64,000 nucleotides of DNA from Dipodascopsis uninucleata var. uninucleata (GCA_030568195.1 JAJLTO010000013.1:186001-250000), one strand, 5' to 3'. Positions 36,120 through 48,706 are shown, numbered from the stretch's first letter. Made by a program: numbers and translations. The notes: generated by a model not told the origin, from the sequence alone.

Positions 36120-38976
36120 CTATTTCACAACTTGGCGGCATTGTGAACATGCCAGTTTTGTTTCCCCTGTCTGCGTAAGAATTGCCTTGAAATTTGTGCC
36201 CCCACATCTGCTACATTTGAGCTCATCACCTTCTCCTTCAACATAAACATCTATAGGACTAGCATTTTGACTATTTGATAATAAATCGTGCGCGTCATCC
36301 ATGCCATTATCATTGCCATTGCTACCTTCGTTCGTAAAACTAGGACGACCTGGTTGTGCTCCTGCAAATGCTCTGACCTCAGGCAGGAGCGTATGCGACT
36401 CCTTAGGTGAATTTGACGATTTTGCAGTAGAATCCATGCTCTCATGCGGTTGTCCTGACGTCATACTAAGAGTAGAATCTATTGTTGAACGGACCTGCGT
36501 GGTGGTTGCTCCTCTGGATGTACTCCTACTCATTTTCCTTTGGTCCTGACGATTCGAAGGTTGTCTACCCGATGGTCTCGACGAGGATCGTGAGAGTGTC
36601 TTAGCTATGTTAGTCATGCTAGAAGAAGCAGAGAAAGAGGCAGAATTAACAACTTTCAATAACAGATTTGCAGCCTCTTCGTTTTGTACTCGCTTCTCAT
36701 AAGCGCAATCTCTTCGTAATACTTTGATCACCCCTTTACGGTCAGCAGATATAATAATGAAGCCATTATTGTGATAGATAGGCTGTCTCATAGATGATTC
36801 TGGAGGCTGTTGTGATGACAAGTGCTTATCGCTGTCAGTCGAGGCTAATCGGACGGGCGGTGGTGAACAGACATCATAAATAGGATCGCCGGACAGAGAA
36901 AGTAGCTCGATGGTTTCTCGAGGTGCAAATAGAGCCTCTGTAACAGTTGTAGAGTGTGCCTTTATAGTTTGATATGCCTTCTTGTCGTATTTTATTGATT
37001 CATTACCTGCCTGTGAAATATCCCATATATAGATCTTATCATCTTCACTACCACAAATGACGTATCGGCTGTCTGTGGACGCTGTAGCTCGGATTTGAGA
37101 ACACACGTTCTCATTTCCTTTAAGCTTTAAGCTTATCGACTTGTCTCGTATATTATAGAGACGGATACGAGAATCATTACTGGTGATCAATAAACATACA
37201 TCTCCTGGTAATGAACCTGGTGACTGCTTAAGTACCTCGATTCCAGTGATTTTGGATCCTTTAGAGTTTTGACCACGCGAAGATCTCACGTGTAATTGAC
37301 TCTGATACTGAAGGCCTTCGGTTTTGTAAAAGAAACAATGACCAGTAAAAGTACCAGCTATAGCAATCTTTCCATCGTTAGAAAATGTAGCCGCTGTAAT
37401 GAGGTCAGGTAGTTCATTCCAATAAACCACCATCTTTTCTGGTATACTCCACAATCTAAGTCGACAATCAAGAGAGCCTGACAGAAAGAATCTATCATCA
37501 TGAGGATGAAATGCGATAGAAGTAACAAAATCCTCATGTTGAAAGCAGCAGAGGCATTCGTCGCGAGAGACATGCCATAGTCGGACTGTTTTATCCATAG
37601 ATGACGACAGTAAAAAGTTATTTTTACTCCATGAGATGTCCAATACATCTGCTTTGTGTCCCACAAACTCTCTGACAGGCTTTGAGTAAAACACAGGCGC
37701 ATTGATTCTTTGCTTCCTATGACGATTCATAAACTTGTGTTGGCCACTGTAAATTGAAGAATTATCTGGAATGTCATAGTCTTCCTCTTTCTCATTCTCT
37801 GCTCTACTCTCTGCATTGGAGATAACTTCCCAAATTCTAACTACACGATCTTCACCAGCTATAGCCAAATATCTACCATCATTACTGAACTTCAAACACC
37901 AGATCGCTCCACTTTTATTCAATGGGATATCAGAATTGGTATTTGATTCCGTATCGGAATGATTGCTCGATGTCTTCTCTAATGGCGATATTGATTCACT
38001 ACGCCTGTAGTTGAGTTCCTGCGCGACAAATATTCGATCTATTTCATTACGTACATTTCCATGAGAATGAACACGAATATATTTTGGTGCTTCTGGGTAC
38101 TGTGGAACGTATGCAACCTTATCAGAAGAGTATACGCCAGACAAAGGTGTTTCGATTCCACTAGGTAGTTCCATATCTGTATCAGGCGAAACGGTGCCTG
38201 ATTGCATGGAGCGCTGAAATTCGGTGGTTTGGAAATTTTGTCGTATGCGAGAGAACAAAGATTTACGCTTAGGCTTCGGCTGCAAATCTTCAGGAAGCGA
38301 TGTAGCTGGAGAAGCAGATGGAGGAACTCTTGATGAGCTGCTGCTAGCAGAGATACTGCCCGCGCTCGCTTTAGGAACTTGACCACTTAAGCCCATGGCT
38401 AGAGAAGCGCGTCGCACCAGAGACGGGTTACTAGCGTCGCCTGCAATACTGCTTGCTGTGTGTTTTCTAGGTAGCTGTACATCAGTTCCAGTTCGTTTAA
38501 ATATGTGAATAGAGAGAGGATCTGTTCTGTTCATGCTTGCATCCAAGATTGCTTCTTTGGACAGTTCGACACCTCCAGTTTCTGCATCCACTATAGACGT
38601 CCCATCTTGCGCGCTACTGTCTGCTGTCTCCAATATTGTACTATGATCACTATGATTTGACTCAAGATCGATTGCACCTGGCAGCTTTCCTATAGAGACG
38701 TAATCAAGGCGTATTCGTTAGAAAGTATGCGTCGACTACTCCAATCACCAACTGCTGAAGCCGTTCTTAGAAGGCACAGATCACACAGCCACTGGCCGGT
38801 CCAAACTTCAAAATAAACAACATATTTCTCAGCTACTTACTATTAGCATTAAGCACCACAATATCTTCTGAGTTAGTGCTAGCGTTTTGTGGATTTAAGG
38901 ACTTGTCATCTGTTCCTAATGATGGAAACATGTACTGCAGCCGTAGGGCAGGCAGCTTTATGCCCAGGACGCCCAT
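36120..38976 (-). CDS. DGR2: Dgr2/WDR44-type WD40 protein with C-terminal zinc ribbon
   Basis: The exons are 38841-38976 and 36120-38689 (901 aa), joined in phase 1 across a 151-nt intron. The N-terminal third is Ser-rich and basic with KRKSLFSRIRQNF. Next is the family-specific YVPQYPEAPKYIRVHSHGN, then WD blades starting AIWCLKFSNDGRYLAIAGEDRVVRIWEV (near residue 275) and continuing to about 560. The protein ends in a probable zinc ribbon: CSRCGG and CSQCRQ about 20 residues apart. Yeast Dgr2 and YMR102C, and human WDR44 (a Rab11 effector), share the architecture; WDR44 acts at endosome-ER contacts. The function in fungi is poorly known. Long Ser/Thr-rich linkers near 700-800 suggest phosphorylation. 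Confidence 0.9.
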
Positions 38977-40086
38977 TTCTTCCTTACGAAAGCACAATTT
39001 TTGTCTCCTTCTTCTTTCCTTCTGAACTTCAATGCTCTGCAGCCAACTAAATAGTCTGTACTTTTATTGCATTTATTTCATTATCGTCAAGAGTTGGAAT
39101 ATACCGCGCGAGTTAATTTACCTGCAACAAGTGGTGTAAATTATCTTTAAGCCGCAGCATCGCGAAACCTCGGTCTGCTATTTACTAGGCAGCCTTTCAA
39201 TGATTTTGTGGGACTAGCACAAATATACTGACCGCCGTGGCTTCTACAATGGCGTCTACGAAATAGATAAATAGCCTTTAACAGGAGCATACTTCATATG
39301 GACAAGAAATATACTAAAAGATCTTAGAATATCATGGACGGGAATGTAGGTCTCCACTTGCTGTTATCCCGAAGACGGTCAGGTAAATATAACGAACTGC
39401 ATAGTCAAAAACATGTTCTGCTATAAATGACGAAAAAATTCTCTCCTGAGAAAAAGAATATCCGGAGAGGAAGAAAATCCGAGTACCGGCTGTTACTAAA
39501 GCTAAGACGCCATAAGCTAGGGGTTAAGTAATAGCCTCAAGTACTAACCAAACGAGCCTAATCAACCGCAACAACAAGATTCGAACCTTGAGTATTTTTA
39601 CTTGCGATAGACTCATTCTGTATTGTTTTCATTCTAGTTTACTCTTATTTACTTGTTTCTCCCTACCGGACCGAGACTGCAGTCCGACTATTGATGAAGC
39701 GCTGAACTGTATTCACGAAAAGCCCTGAGTTTGTCTCCAAGGAAGAAATAATCATTCTCTGTAGCCTAAAACAGTCAAGCTCGGGACTCTGTAAGAGATG
39801 TCGAACGCTATAACATGAAAATACTAGGTGTATCGCTCATTTAAGGTATACATGTAGGCGTTTGTATATTTTAGACGGAAATACTAGGTAAATGCTTCTG
39901 TACAATGTGAGCAATAACAAATAGAAGAGCTTTAAAATTAAAAAAAAAATTATATAACCACGTCTAGATATAAGCTTGAAATAAAATTAATACAATGATA
40001 TGAATAGAAATCTTCAAATATTAAAATACACCAAAAAAAGCCAAGAAATATAGAACGAGCTGACTTCCGATATTTTATGGATCTAA
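38977..40086. other. promoter region of the Dgr2-type gene
   Basis: This 1.1-kb gap lies between two minus-strand genes. Near 39513-39592 a tRNA-like T-loop (GGTTCGAATC on the minus strand) and an imperfect hairpin occur, but no full cloverleaf can be built. Otherwise nothing is recognised. Confidence 0.4.
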
Positions 40087-43083
40087 TCACGAACGCACAG
40101 GAATAGTACAGGCTAGTCGGTGACAGTGATATGCCGCCTCTTCGCCAAGCAAAGTCCATCTACAGTTCTTAAACAACGTTCCAGCATATGTCATTAAACC
40201 AATCGTACAGTTCTTGGACTGCAGAAGAGGGACTTCCATGGGATCACTAATTGCTAAAAGTGACTCTAAATATCGCTCCATGTCCTCGCGCGCATTCCAC
40301 CCATTGACGCCATTTATGTTGACACCAGTGCTATCATCAACATTTGTGCTAATAGTATTGCCACCGTCAGGACCAGCTAATGTGGTCATTGAAATGCCAC
40401 TATGTGCAGCAGCATAGTAATCAGTATATTTAATGCTACAATTTTCATTAACATATCCATATGCCCACAATACTAAACAAGCTATATAAATACACCAAGG
40501 TCTATGAAGAACCACATCAGAATCAGCAGAATACGATGACTGTCCCAAAAGGGCACTTGCCACCAGTCGCGAAGCATGCCACACTGAAATAGAGCTTCCA
40601 GGCGATTTAGCCCAAGCTTTCATGGTTTCTTCTGCTCTAAGCCAATCTTGCGCCCTTACCGGACGTCCCAAAACAACTGACATTCCTGCATAAACGTGTA
40701 ACTGTAGCACATCGGTATATAGCCGTATAATACCTAATCTATGTAATGAGGAGGAAGCTAGAATGAATGGAATGCCGCTTGACGACGGATTCTCAGACTC
40801 AGAAAGATCAAAGGAGAGCTTCCATGTTTCAAATGCCTTATATATTACATTACTCCAATCATTCTCCGTACGCTCGCGCTCTCGTACGCTGCTGGCATTA
40901 GGCCTAGAACTAGACCCGTCCGCAGAGGGAGAGTTCCACGCAGATATTGGCCGACTTTCTGGGGCATCTTTACGCTCTCGGCCAGTTAAACCAGATGATA
41001 TAATACCACGCTGTCGCATAGTCCAAGAGAAAGACAATAAGCCATGCAAAACTATATATCTGCCAAATGGATTAAGTCGTAAACGGTTCCAGCCGTGCGA
41101 CATCACGAGCTTGAGAGATGAGAAAAATGAAGGCCTTTTCTTTCGTGTCTGCTTCATCAATTCGCTCCATTGGTCTCTATCTTCAGCATTCCAAAGTATA
41201 TCGTCACATGGCAAGTCTAGATAAAGTTCATTTGCAAACAAAGCAGGTGTATGACCAAACATTTCTGCATGTTGAATATCAATCATGAAAGCGAAAAATG
41301 CAGTTCTAATAGTAGCTTCTGTCTTGATCCAATGCTTCCAGTGCTTCTCCAAGGAACTTGAGTGATCTGTAGCAGCTGAATCTTCAGTCAACTCTGGATT
41401 TACTAAAGAGCTTCCCCGTCGCATCAGTGTGATCAATGTCCCGTGGAACACGTGTGACATCTCATGGAGATGACGGTTTGCTACCATCTTTTCGAACATC
41501 TCCCCTAGCAGAAGAGTTTGAAATACCCAGAGGCGAGCGGGAGGTACAAAATCAGGATCTCTATAGACAAGTGTCCGCAAATGGAGATGTAAAGTAATTG
41601 CCAATTCCCTCGAAGTGCCATCACGGTCATACTTTGTTCCAAGCGTAAACATTGCAATAAGTAGTGGTGAAGGAAGAGTGTTGGGATTAGAAGTTGGCTT
41701 GTGGAGTATTGGGTACTGAGGGTGAAAATGCTTCCAGTAATTGTGTATCCATAGCGAGAGCTGATGGCAATTCATCTTCGAATGATCTGCAAGATTGGGA
41801 AGCGTACTTTTATAAAGAGCAAATATTCTATTCAAAGTTTCTGGATGTACTGCCTCATTTTGCTCAGGAGGACTGGGATGAGATATAAGTAACTCATTAT
41901 GTTCGCTCGCAGCTTCCTGTGCACCAAATGATATACCAGTGGATGCCGAGCTCTCGCTACGTGAGTTATCAGTCATAGAATGCTCATCCAACAACCAGTT
42001 CGTAAATCTGTCGTCGAATGGAAAATTTGAGAAATCAAACATATCACGTTCACCAAATATAGGCATCATGTCTACCGAAAATATATCAGTAGTCACGCGA
42101 GAGTTTGGATCCACAGCATTAATTGGCGAGGTAATCACTGAAGATGAAATAGTAGTCATTGGATTGTCCTCTCCTGATATTATCAGACTACCAGATGTTA
42201 CTGGTAAGGTCGCTGACTCATCCGCATGCTGATTATGCGACGAGCTAGGTATATCTTCGACGTTTTCGGAATAAGAAGAGAGAATCCGATGTCGCTCATC
42301 TGAAGCCACTTGTATGACATCTGATATGGTAGTAGATGGTGCCTGTGGCTGATTGTGGTGACTGAGTCCAGCGTGCTGTTGAGGTGACTTCTTCTCTTGC
42401 CCCTCATGTACCTTTTCTATTGCAGCTTGGTTTCTTTGAGATGAAGGTGATGTAGAATTCGAAGATATACTACTTGCTCTCATATGTTGCTGTTGCTGCT
42501 GTTGCTGAGATCCGTGTAATTGTTCGGCTTGCTTGTCTCTTTGTGGTCCTCCACTATCGTCACTACTAGTAAAATTATCATCTATCATTTTGTCAAAATC
42601 AATCGCAGCGGTCTGCGGTGAATCTGACGGCGCTCCTTCGGAAACGATAAGAACCTTTTGTTTTTCATTATCTGGCAGAAGATGCTTGCGTTTTCGACCT
42701 CTAGTGGACGCCGGATTACGGTGTGAGGGAATATGCCGCCTTAATAAATCGCCCCTAACGAACGCCTTAGAACATGTCGGACAAATGAATTTGCGGGCCA
42801 CCGGATTATCTTCAAGAACAAAAAGACTCTGTCAGTAATAACTCTCTAGATAGTCCACGAATAGATAAAATAAGATGATTTGTACTGAAATGACTGCTGC
42901 CCAGAATCTGATTTCTCCACATATCACCCCGCACCCCACATTCCACCTTTGTTTCGACAACTTACGGTTCAATTTGTGCCGTGTGAGATGTTCAAGGCGA
43001 TTATATGATTTTTCACACCCTTCAAAATCACAGACAAATCGGCTATTCGGTCGTGCGTCCGAATTAATGGTTTTTTCACTCAT
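40087..43083 (-). CDS. C2H2 zinc-finger activator with fungal-specific TF domain
   Basis: The exons are 42966-43083 and 40087-42809 (946 aa). Two C2H2 fingers open the protein. The first is C18-x4-C23-x12-H36-x3-H40, its last His codon split by the intron. The second is CPTCSKAFVRGDLLRRHIPSH. A basic NLS (RGRKRKH) follows, then a Gln run (about seven Gln encoded by CAG/CAA) and a Ser/Asn/His-rich region to about residue 330. The large C-terminal part is a helical fungal transcription factor domain (Fungal_trans type; HNYWKHFHPQYPILHKP and LLGEMFEKMVANRHLHEM are typical). Such two-finger proteins bind GC-rich upstream elements and control metabolism. The specific target is unknown. Divergent from CTK3 with 479 bp between starts. 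Confidence 0.9.
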
Positions 43084-43562
43084 TTTCCGAGCAAATCATG
43101 GATTTTTCAGTCAAATTGTGCTGTCTACTTTAGCATGTATACTAACACGCAATCTGTTCTGGATATATCTCCTTGTAAAAGCACCTCTAATAAGCTATTT
43201 TGTAAGTCTTCTATTGCTTCACGACCAAATATACGAGTTGGCAGTGAACTCGAACTGCATATATCGACATCAGTCTTGCATCTCTCGTATATATCTATAA
43301 AACTTTGTTGAATTTTTATTCGCGGAAATTTTAATCCTAGTGAAATAGGAAGCGGATCCACGAGAACACATTTTAATAGCATTCTGTGGCTTATATAGAT
43401 GTTGTGGCACATGACATGGCGGTGCATAGTATCATTATAGTTTTTATTTTAGTTCGAGAATTCTTCGCGATTAAATAGAGCTTCTCACTTTTCATCAGGT
43501 AGACAGCTACATGTACATAACAAAAGTCCTGCAAGAGCACTGGAAACCAAGTACTAGATAGC
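43084..43562. other. divergent promoter, C2H2 activator and CTK3
   Basis: This 479-bp region lies between divergent starts. Overlapping small frames on both strands lack support. No clear element is seen. Confidence 0.4.
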
Positions 43563-44613
43563 ATGCCTTTAGACTCGTTCGAGGCCCGTTTAACGTTCAT
43601 AGAACTTCTGAGGCGCCTTAATGCATCCATTCAATCTGCCACAAAATGTGCACACTTCGCCCTAAAGTATCAGGATATGTGCGAGGATCTATACTCTTGC
43701 ATTATAGAAGAACTAGAAAAGGTGAGATTAGTTTCATGAAACAGTCAGCGTTTACGGAGTTTAAGTAAGCGATCAGTTGGAGAATGCGTATTGAACCAAA
43801 TCAGTTGATCAGAGACAGGATATTCGCGAATCTGAGCTGACGAAAATAGACATCTCTTAATGCTAGGATCAACATCCTCTTTTTCTTAGAAACTCTCTGC
43901 GATAACTGTATGAGAGCTGGATTTACGGACTACGTGGATATGGTGAATCGCGATCTGTGGGAAATCTTAGATAAAGTCGTCCCACCAGCACAAGGAGCGC
44001 TGGCAAATGTTGCACTTGCACGCCAGGTAATTTTATTCTTGTATTCTTTGAGATGATCGTTTCAAGATGACAAGCGAAATCTAACAGCAATGTTATTACG
44101 TGCAGGCGCTAGAAAATTTTAAACAGAAGGGTCTGATAAATGAAGACAGAATAAGCGACACAGAAAGGCTATTATTAGAGCGCGAGAAGCTAGTGTATGT
44201 ATAAGTCGATATGTGGATGACTAAATATCAAGAATCACGACTTGGAAGGAAGGAAAATCGCTAGTCTGAGGAATATCGCTAATAATTTTAATGACTATAG
44301 AAGCAAGGACGAATTTCAAGTTCGACGCGAGTTACCGTCGTTTTCCAAAGAGGAGATTCTACGTCGAATGGAGGAAGATCGAGAACGGGTAGGTCTGGCT
44401 ACTTTATAGCTTTTTCCCTTGGTAATCAGAGCTGATACTGAACTATTTATTATATAGCACAAAAGAATGCGAGAGAATATCTGGGTTATTCCGCCTGGTG
44501 ACGCTCTACAGCTTGAATTCGCATCTGCATGGGAAACTACGTCAGATCTTGACGACGATGACTTCGACTTAATCCGTGAGGAAAGAGCAATCTTCAGAAG
44601 ATCGACGAAGTAA
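43563..44613 (+). CDS. CTK3: CTD kinase subunit gamma Ctk3
   Basis: There are five exons: 43563-43721, 43850-44026, 44106-44194, 44301-44388 and 44458-44613 (222 aa). The N-terminal CID-like helical domain starts DSFEARLTFIELLRRLNASIQS and continues across intron 1 into ARINILFFLETLCDNCM. The C-terminal part has LPSFSKEEILRRMEEDRERHKRMRENIW and an acidic DLDDDDFDLI segment, both typical of Ctk3. With Ctk1 and Ctk2 it forms the CTDK-I kinase that phosphorylates Ser2 of the Pol II C-terminal domain during elongation. Donor GTATGT at 44195 and the TAG acceptor at 44300 were picked because they alone keep phase. Divergent from the C2H2 activator. Confidence 0.9.
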
Positions 44614-45185
44614 CACTACATAATTACACAATTGGCTAAGCCTCTAGCCATCATTTATGATGTTCTGTACGATTTTAGGATTCGCTAGCAACGAAGTCTA
44701 GCGAATTTATTTGGTCCTGTCCTGTGCTTGCAATTAATGCGCACGTTGTGAAACACATTTCTGCTGAGATGGTAGGTGCCCGCATAGATAATAGAACGCT
44801 TTAAAGGTTGTCTATAAAAGACTGCAATGTTCATTTATGTGAATTAACACAACTGCTCCTATGCATAGCGATCATTTGCGTAGCTGTCAGAAGGAATTAT
44901 ACTATAATAACCAGATCGCATTAACTTTTGTTTTGCTTTTTACGATGCACATATTATTATTAATTTGTGGCATAACTGTACCATATTTAACTAATATAAT
45001 CTTAACTGCATATAAATACTAAACTTAATGAATTGACGAAGCTTAAAGCATGGAAGCATACTTAGTCGAAATTGATCGGTAATAAGCGAGAAGATATAAT
45101 TAGTCTGATAGTACCACGTCCAAAGGACGGACAACGGTCCTAGAGATATAATTAGCCATATAGACGAAGAAACTCTTGCTTTAAA
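44614..45185. other. intergenic region, CTK3 to SANT-like gene
   Basis: This 572-bp gap between tandem genes includes a 9-bp inverted repeat with a 9-nt loop (44680-44706) shortly after the CTK3 stop. No gene is seen. Confidence 0.4.
44680..44706. repeat. 9-bp inverted repeat hairpin downstream of CTK3
   Basis: ATTCGCTAG (44680-44688) pairs perfectly with CTAGCGAAT (44698-44706) around a 9-nt loop, 66 bp after the CTK3 stop. It is probably in the 3' UTR; its function is not known. Confidence 0.6.
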
Positions 45186-45747
45186 ATGTTTCGTATTCAA
45201 ACGCTTAACGGAGTCACAATAAATGTGTCAGAAAATGCAAATATCTCTCTTCCCCAGCGTAAAGGATCGGCTTTCGAGGCAGCAGAGCGAGATCGTATAA
45301 TGGCTCGGGAGCGCATGAGAAGCCTTAGGCAAAAAAGGAAGGAAGAAGGTAAAAGAACGATATATTTCAATATTCTCATACTCAATATAATTAGAATGAT
45401 TTCAGTTTACAGGCATATACAAATCTATAGCTGGTTTGGTCTAATATAGAAATTGCTAACTTCGTCATATTTCTACAGCTCTACTCCTCTCCTCGTTATG
45501 GAAGGTTTCTCCTTCTCGGGCTACACAATTGATTTCAGATAGTAGGAGTGGAGGAATAAAAGGAAACAGAATGACCTCAACTTGGAAGACATATTTCAGC
45601 GATAGAGAAATCGCAAAACTGCTTGAATTTGGTGATCGAGGTTGGGAATGGGGTCGAATTGCATTACTACTAGACGGACTAAAAACAGCAGAAGAAGTTA
45701 GACGAAAGTATGAGGAAATAAGAGGATTTTGCGAAAGAAGAAAATAG
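45186..45747 (+). CDS. small SANT/Myb-like protein (unknown)
   Basis: The exons are 45186-45348 and 45479-45747 (143 aa), joined in phase 1. The N-terminal half reads SAFEAAERDRIMARERMRSLRQKRKEE, a basic, probably helical segment. The C-terminal half (about residues 93-140) has the spacing of a SANT/Myb repeat: TWKTYFSDREIAKLLEF, WEWGRIALLL, AEEVRRKYEEI, with aromatic residues where Myb repeats have tryptophans. SANT modules bind histone tails or DNA. I do not recognise a specific family. The short intergenic distances upstream and downstream put it between CTK3 and the orphan gene, all on the plus strand. Splicing is supported by phase and by a clean TTTCTACAG acceptor. Confidence 0.68.
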
Positions 45748-46102
45748 CTACTATTTGGAATTCTTAAATGTGCATAAGCTGATAGCCGAAAACGTACAAC
45801 TGAGGTGGCAGCGTGTCGTGGGTGTGTCTATCAAAGTGTAACATTGTGTTCGCTTATGTTAAACCAGGCAAATTTATAATTCCAACTCTGACGGTTGCTC
45901 AACCGCAGATATATCTTACAAACGAAAAAGGGCCTATTATTGATCCGTCGTTATATTTTCTCATAGTTTATTATCTTCTCCCATCCTTTGGATCATTAAA
46001 TGAATGAAGTATCTATGAGCTCTAAATCAGCAAGAATATTTATACGGAATTTTATGAATATATTCTGACCAGGGTTAAAAATATATATTAATACGATATA
46101 CG
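45748..46102. other. intergenic region
   Basis: This 355-bp AT-rich gap lies between the SANT-like gene and the orphan gene. I see nothing in it. Confidence 0.4.
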
Positions 46103-47540
46103 ATGACTGTACCATTGATCTCAAATATAGTCTCCTCTGAAGTATCCGGCTCCTGTTTATCGAATATTGGGCCTGATTTGGATACCAAGGAGAAGATAGC
46201 AGAGTATGAACGGTTTAGTTATATTTACGACAGCACTCTGCATAGAAATTGGAGTCCAGAGGAGATTGACGAGGAAAAACAGCGAAATTATATGTCATAT
46301 ATGGAATACGAGGCCTACATGAGCGGCCAGCATGCTTTATATGAGAAGAAAAAGGTTTCAGATTCTTTAAGAATTGCTCGTCTGCGAGATACTTTCTTCA
46401 ACTTTGCATCTTATGCTATGCAGGCAAGATTTATGACGGGCTATTATTATGGCATAACACCTCCGCCACGCACCATTGTGCCAGAGAGTGTCTTTATTCA
46501 GAAGAATGAGCAGGAGACACGACTTTCTTCTTGGTTCCGTCAAATGATTGCTCGTAAGGAAGCAAGTAACTGTAGTGCTATCATTTACGGCAGTGTGATT
46601 GTTCCTACTGTAGAGCTTCTGCGTTCTATCAGGTGTAAGTAGTTTCGCGATAGTCTGATAGTTATAAGGAGATGTGAATTTGCTAAGATCATATATAGTC
46701 AATGATAAGGATATGGTAGATGAATATGGCAATATGTGCTATCCAATGCCACTCTCATCGTATTGTGAATCGGGCAAAGAGATCATGTATTTACCTCAGG
46801 CAGTTTGTGCCTACTATGGTGGAAACAAGAAGAGTGTTGCTCAGTATTCAAACTCATGGAACAGCTCCACAAATTTCATGTTGCTATGCCTCTGTTTGGC
46901 TTCAATATCCGTCGATTCTTCATACAAACTCTTCTGTCAATATGGCTCGAGTCAAAATTCTAGAATTAGCTCTGAAGTGGAGAAAATCGAGTTTTTGTCT
47001 CGTTACAGAGCATTTAGAAGTGTCGTTGATTACAAGCTTGATCGTGGTAGATATGATGCTTTGGCTGCTCTTCTCGTTACCGATGTGGAAGATGCAATTG
47101 CATATTTACCAATCTTAGAAGACGAGGCTAATACAGGGCTTAAGCTGCCTTGGTGGTGGGCCCTTAAGCGTCAGCGTATGACCGATATTGATAATAGGAG
47201 ATCACAATATATCGTCGAGACTGATTACGAGAGCAACGTTTCGAACAGTACTTATTTTGCAAAGGGTAAACAACTGAAAAAGAAAAAGAGTAACTATGTC
47301 AAGCTCGGTGAAATTGAGATGGACGATGACAATGACAGTAAAAAGAGTCTCAAGCCATCGAAGTCTTTTAAAGTAGAGAAGTCCTCAAGATCATCACAGA
47401 AGTCGAGCACTTCACTGAGAACAGCCTCTTCGACCAAAAAATCAGTCTGTAAGTCTTTCAAAAGCAATAAGACAACTCCATCGCAATCGTCTACGAATAA
47501 CCAGCGAGCTCTACGATCAAAGAATAATTCCAGACGATAA
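46103..47540 (+). CDS. orphan protein, helical with basic Ser/Lys tail (unknown)
   Basis: The exons are 46103-46634 and 46699-47540, joined in phase 1 with a GTAAGT donor and TATATAG acceptor (457 aa). I do not recognise the family. Residues about 25-130 are charged and aromatic-rich (YERFSYIYDSTLHRNWSPEEI, YMSYMEYEAYMSGQHALYE). The middle (about 130-330) is helical with short hydrophobic patches but no clear transmembrane run. Residues about 360-457 are highly basic and Ser-rich (QLKKKKSNYV, SSRSSQKSSTSLRTASSTKKS), a probable disordered nuclear or nucleic-acid-binding tail. Codon use resembles the neighbours, so recent transfer is not suggested. It is convergent with the bL12m gene. It may be lineage-restricted or a fast-diverging nuclear protein. 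Confidence 0.72.
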
Positions 47541-47910
47541 GTAGATCCTACTAGACACTACCTATTTATTTCAGTGTTTTGTCCTACTCAATTCGTTATG
47601 ATTTTTATTCCCACTTTAGCTTATATAAAGCTCTTGTAAGTAACTAGTTTTATAGTCAAGTTTATTTGGAATATTACACAGAGCCTATTATACTCGAAAA
47701 GAATGTAGCATGTATGGAGTGTATACATTACAACGATATATATGTATATATAAGAAGAAGAGAACAAAAATATGTTTTCCACAATTGATTCTATCTACAA
47801 AGAAATGACACAAAACATGAAAATGAATCATAGATCCTATCTTCCCACTTGCGCAAGGTAATATATATAAAGATGAGATATTATTCGAGAAGTGTCCTCG
47901 TGGTCTGTAG
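47541..47910. other. convergent 3' region
   Basis: This 370-bp stretch lies between the orphan gene and MNP1. It is AT-rich and looks like 3' UTR only. Confidence 0.4.
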
Positions 47911-48706
47911 TTACTCCAATGAAATTTTTGCACCAAGTCCCTCCAGGACCTCCTTCATCTTCTCTGCATCTTCCTTTGTGACATTCTCCTTCAACACCTT
48001 AGGAGCACTTTCAACAAATTTCTTAGACTCGACCAAATTTAATCCAAGAAGACTCTTAACTTCTTTGATAATTTTTGGCTTAGCAGAGGCTTCGAAGCTG
48101 TCAAGCTTAACGTTGAACATGGTCTTGACTTGAGCAGCCTCAGCCTCTTCCTCAACAGGAGCGGCAGCGGCAGCGGCAGCAACTGGGGCTGCACTAGGCA
48201 TTGCAATATCCTGTATATTCAATCGTTCCTATAGACTAGGTTAAAAGTTTTATTCTTCTAGCGATATCTAATAAATCGTTCGATTTTCTAGATGAGCTCA
48301 TTGGTGATTATGAGGATAATTGTACTACGTACCTTCAAAAGAGACACAAGATCTGCCGTTTCTAAGAGAGTCAACTCGGAAATCTGATCAACAATAGAAG
48401 AGATCTTTGGGTTGACTGCTGAGCTATTTCGCCGTATGGTGTACATGGCGGGTCTTCAAATATGATGAGTTAGTACATTTTCAAATTAAACATTGTATCA
48501 TCTTCCAGAATAACTTGTACGTCAAAATATCGGATAAAGAATAATTGATATCAGAACCAATAAATAATACAGAGTAAAAATGTTCCAATCTCCCATAATT
48601 GTGACTAACAGCTTGATCGAAAACGAAAATACTATTACCTTCTGACTGCCATGCTGACACGGGACGATGCCCTCACAGACGATCGAATAAAAGCAATAGC
48701 AGACAT
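47911..48706 (-). CDS. MNP1: mitochondrial ribosomal protein bL12m (Mnp1)
   Basis: The exons are 48639-48706, 48333-48453 and 47911-48228 (168 aa). The N-terminus MSAIAFIRSSVRASSRVSMAVRRPAMYTIRRNSSA is a classic matrix presequence. Next comes the L7/L12 dimerisation helix (VDQISELTLLETADLVSLLKERL). An Ala/Pro/Glu hinge follows, then the C-terminal domain with LGLNLVESKKFVESAPKVLKENVTKEDAEKMKEVLEGLGAKISLE, the factor-binding fold. It forms the stalk of the mitochondrial large subunit that recruits elongation factors. The two introns flank exon 2, which encodes most of the dimerisation domain. It is divergent from RPB9 with 344 bp between starts. Confidence 0.96.

Noticed and set aside
39513-39592. 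tRNA-like T-loop (GGTTCGAATC, minus strand) with a nearby hairpin
   Set aside because: No A box or 5' acceptor strand at the right distance; a full cloverleaf cannot be drawn.
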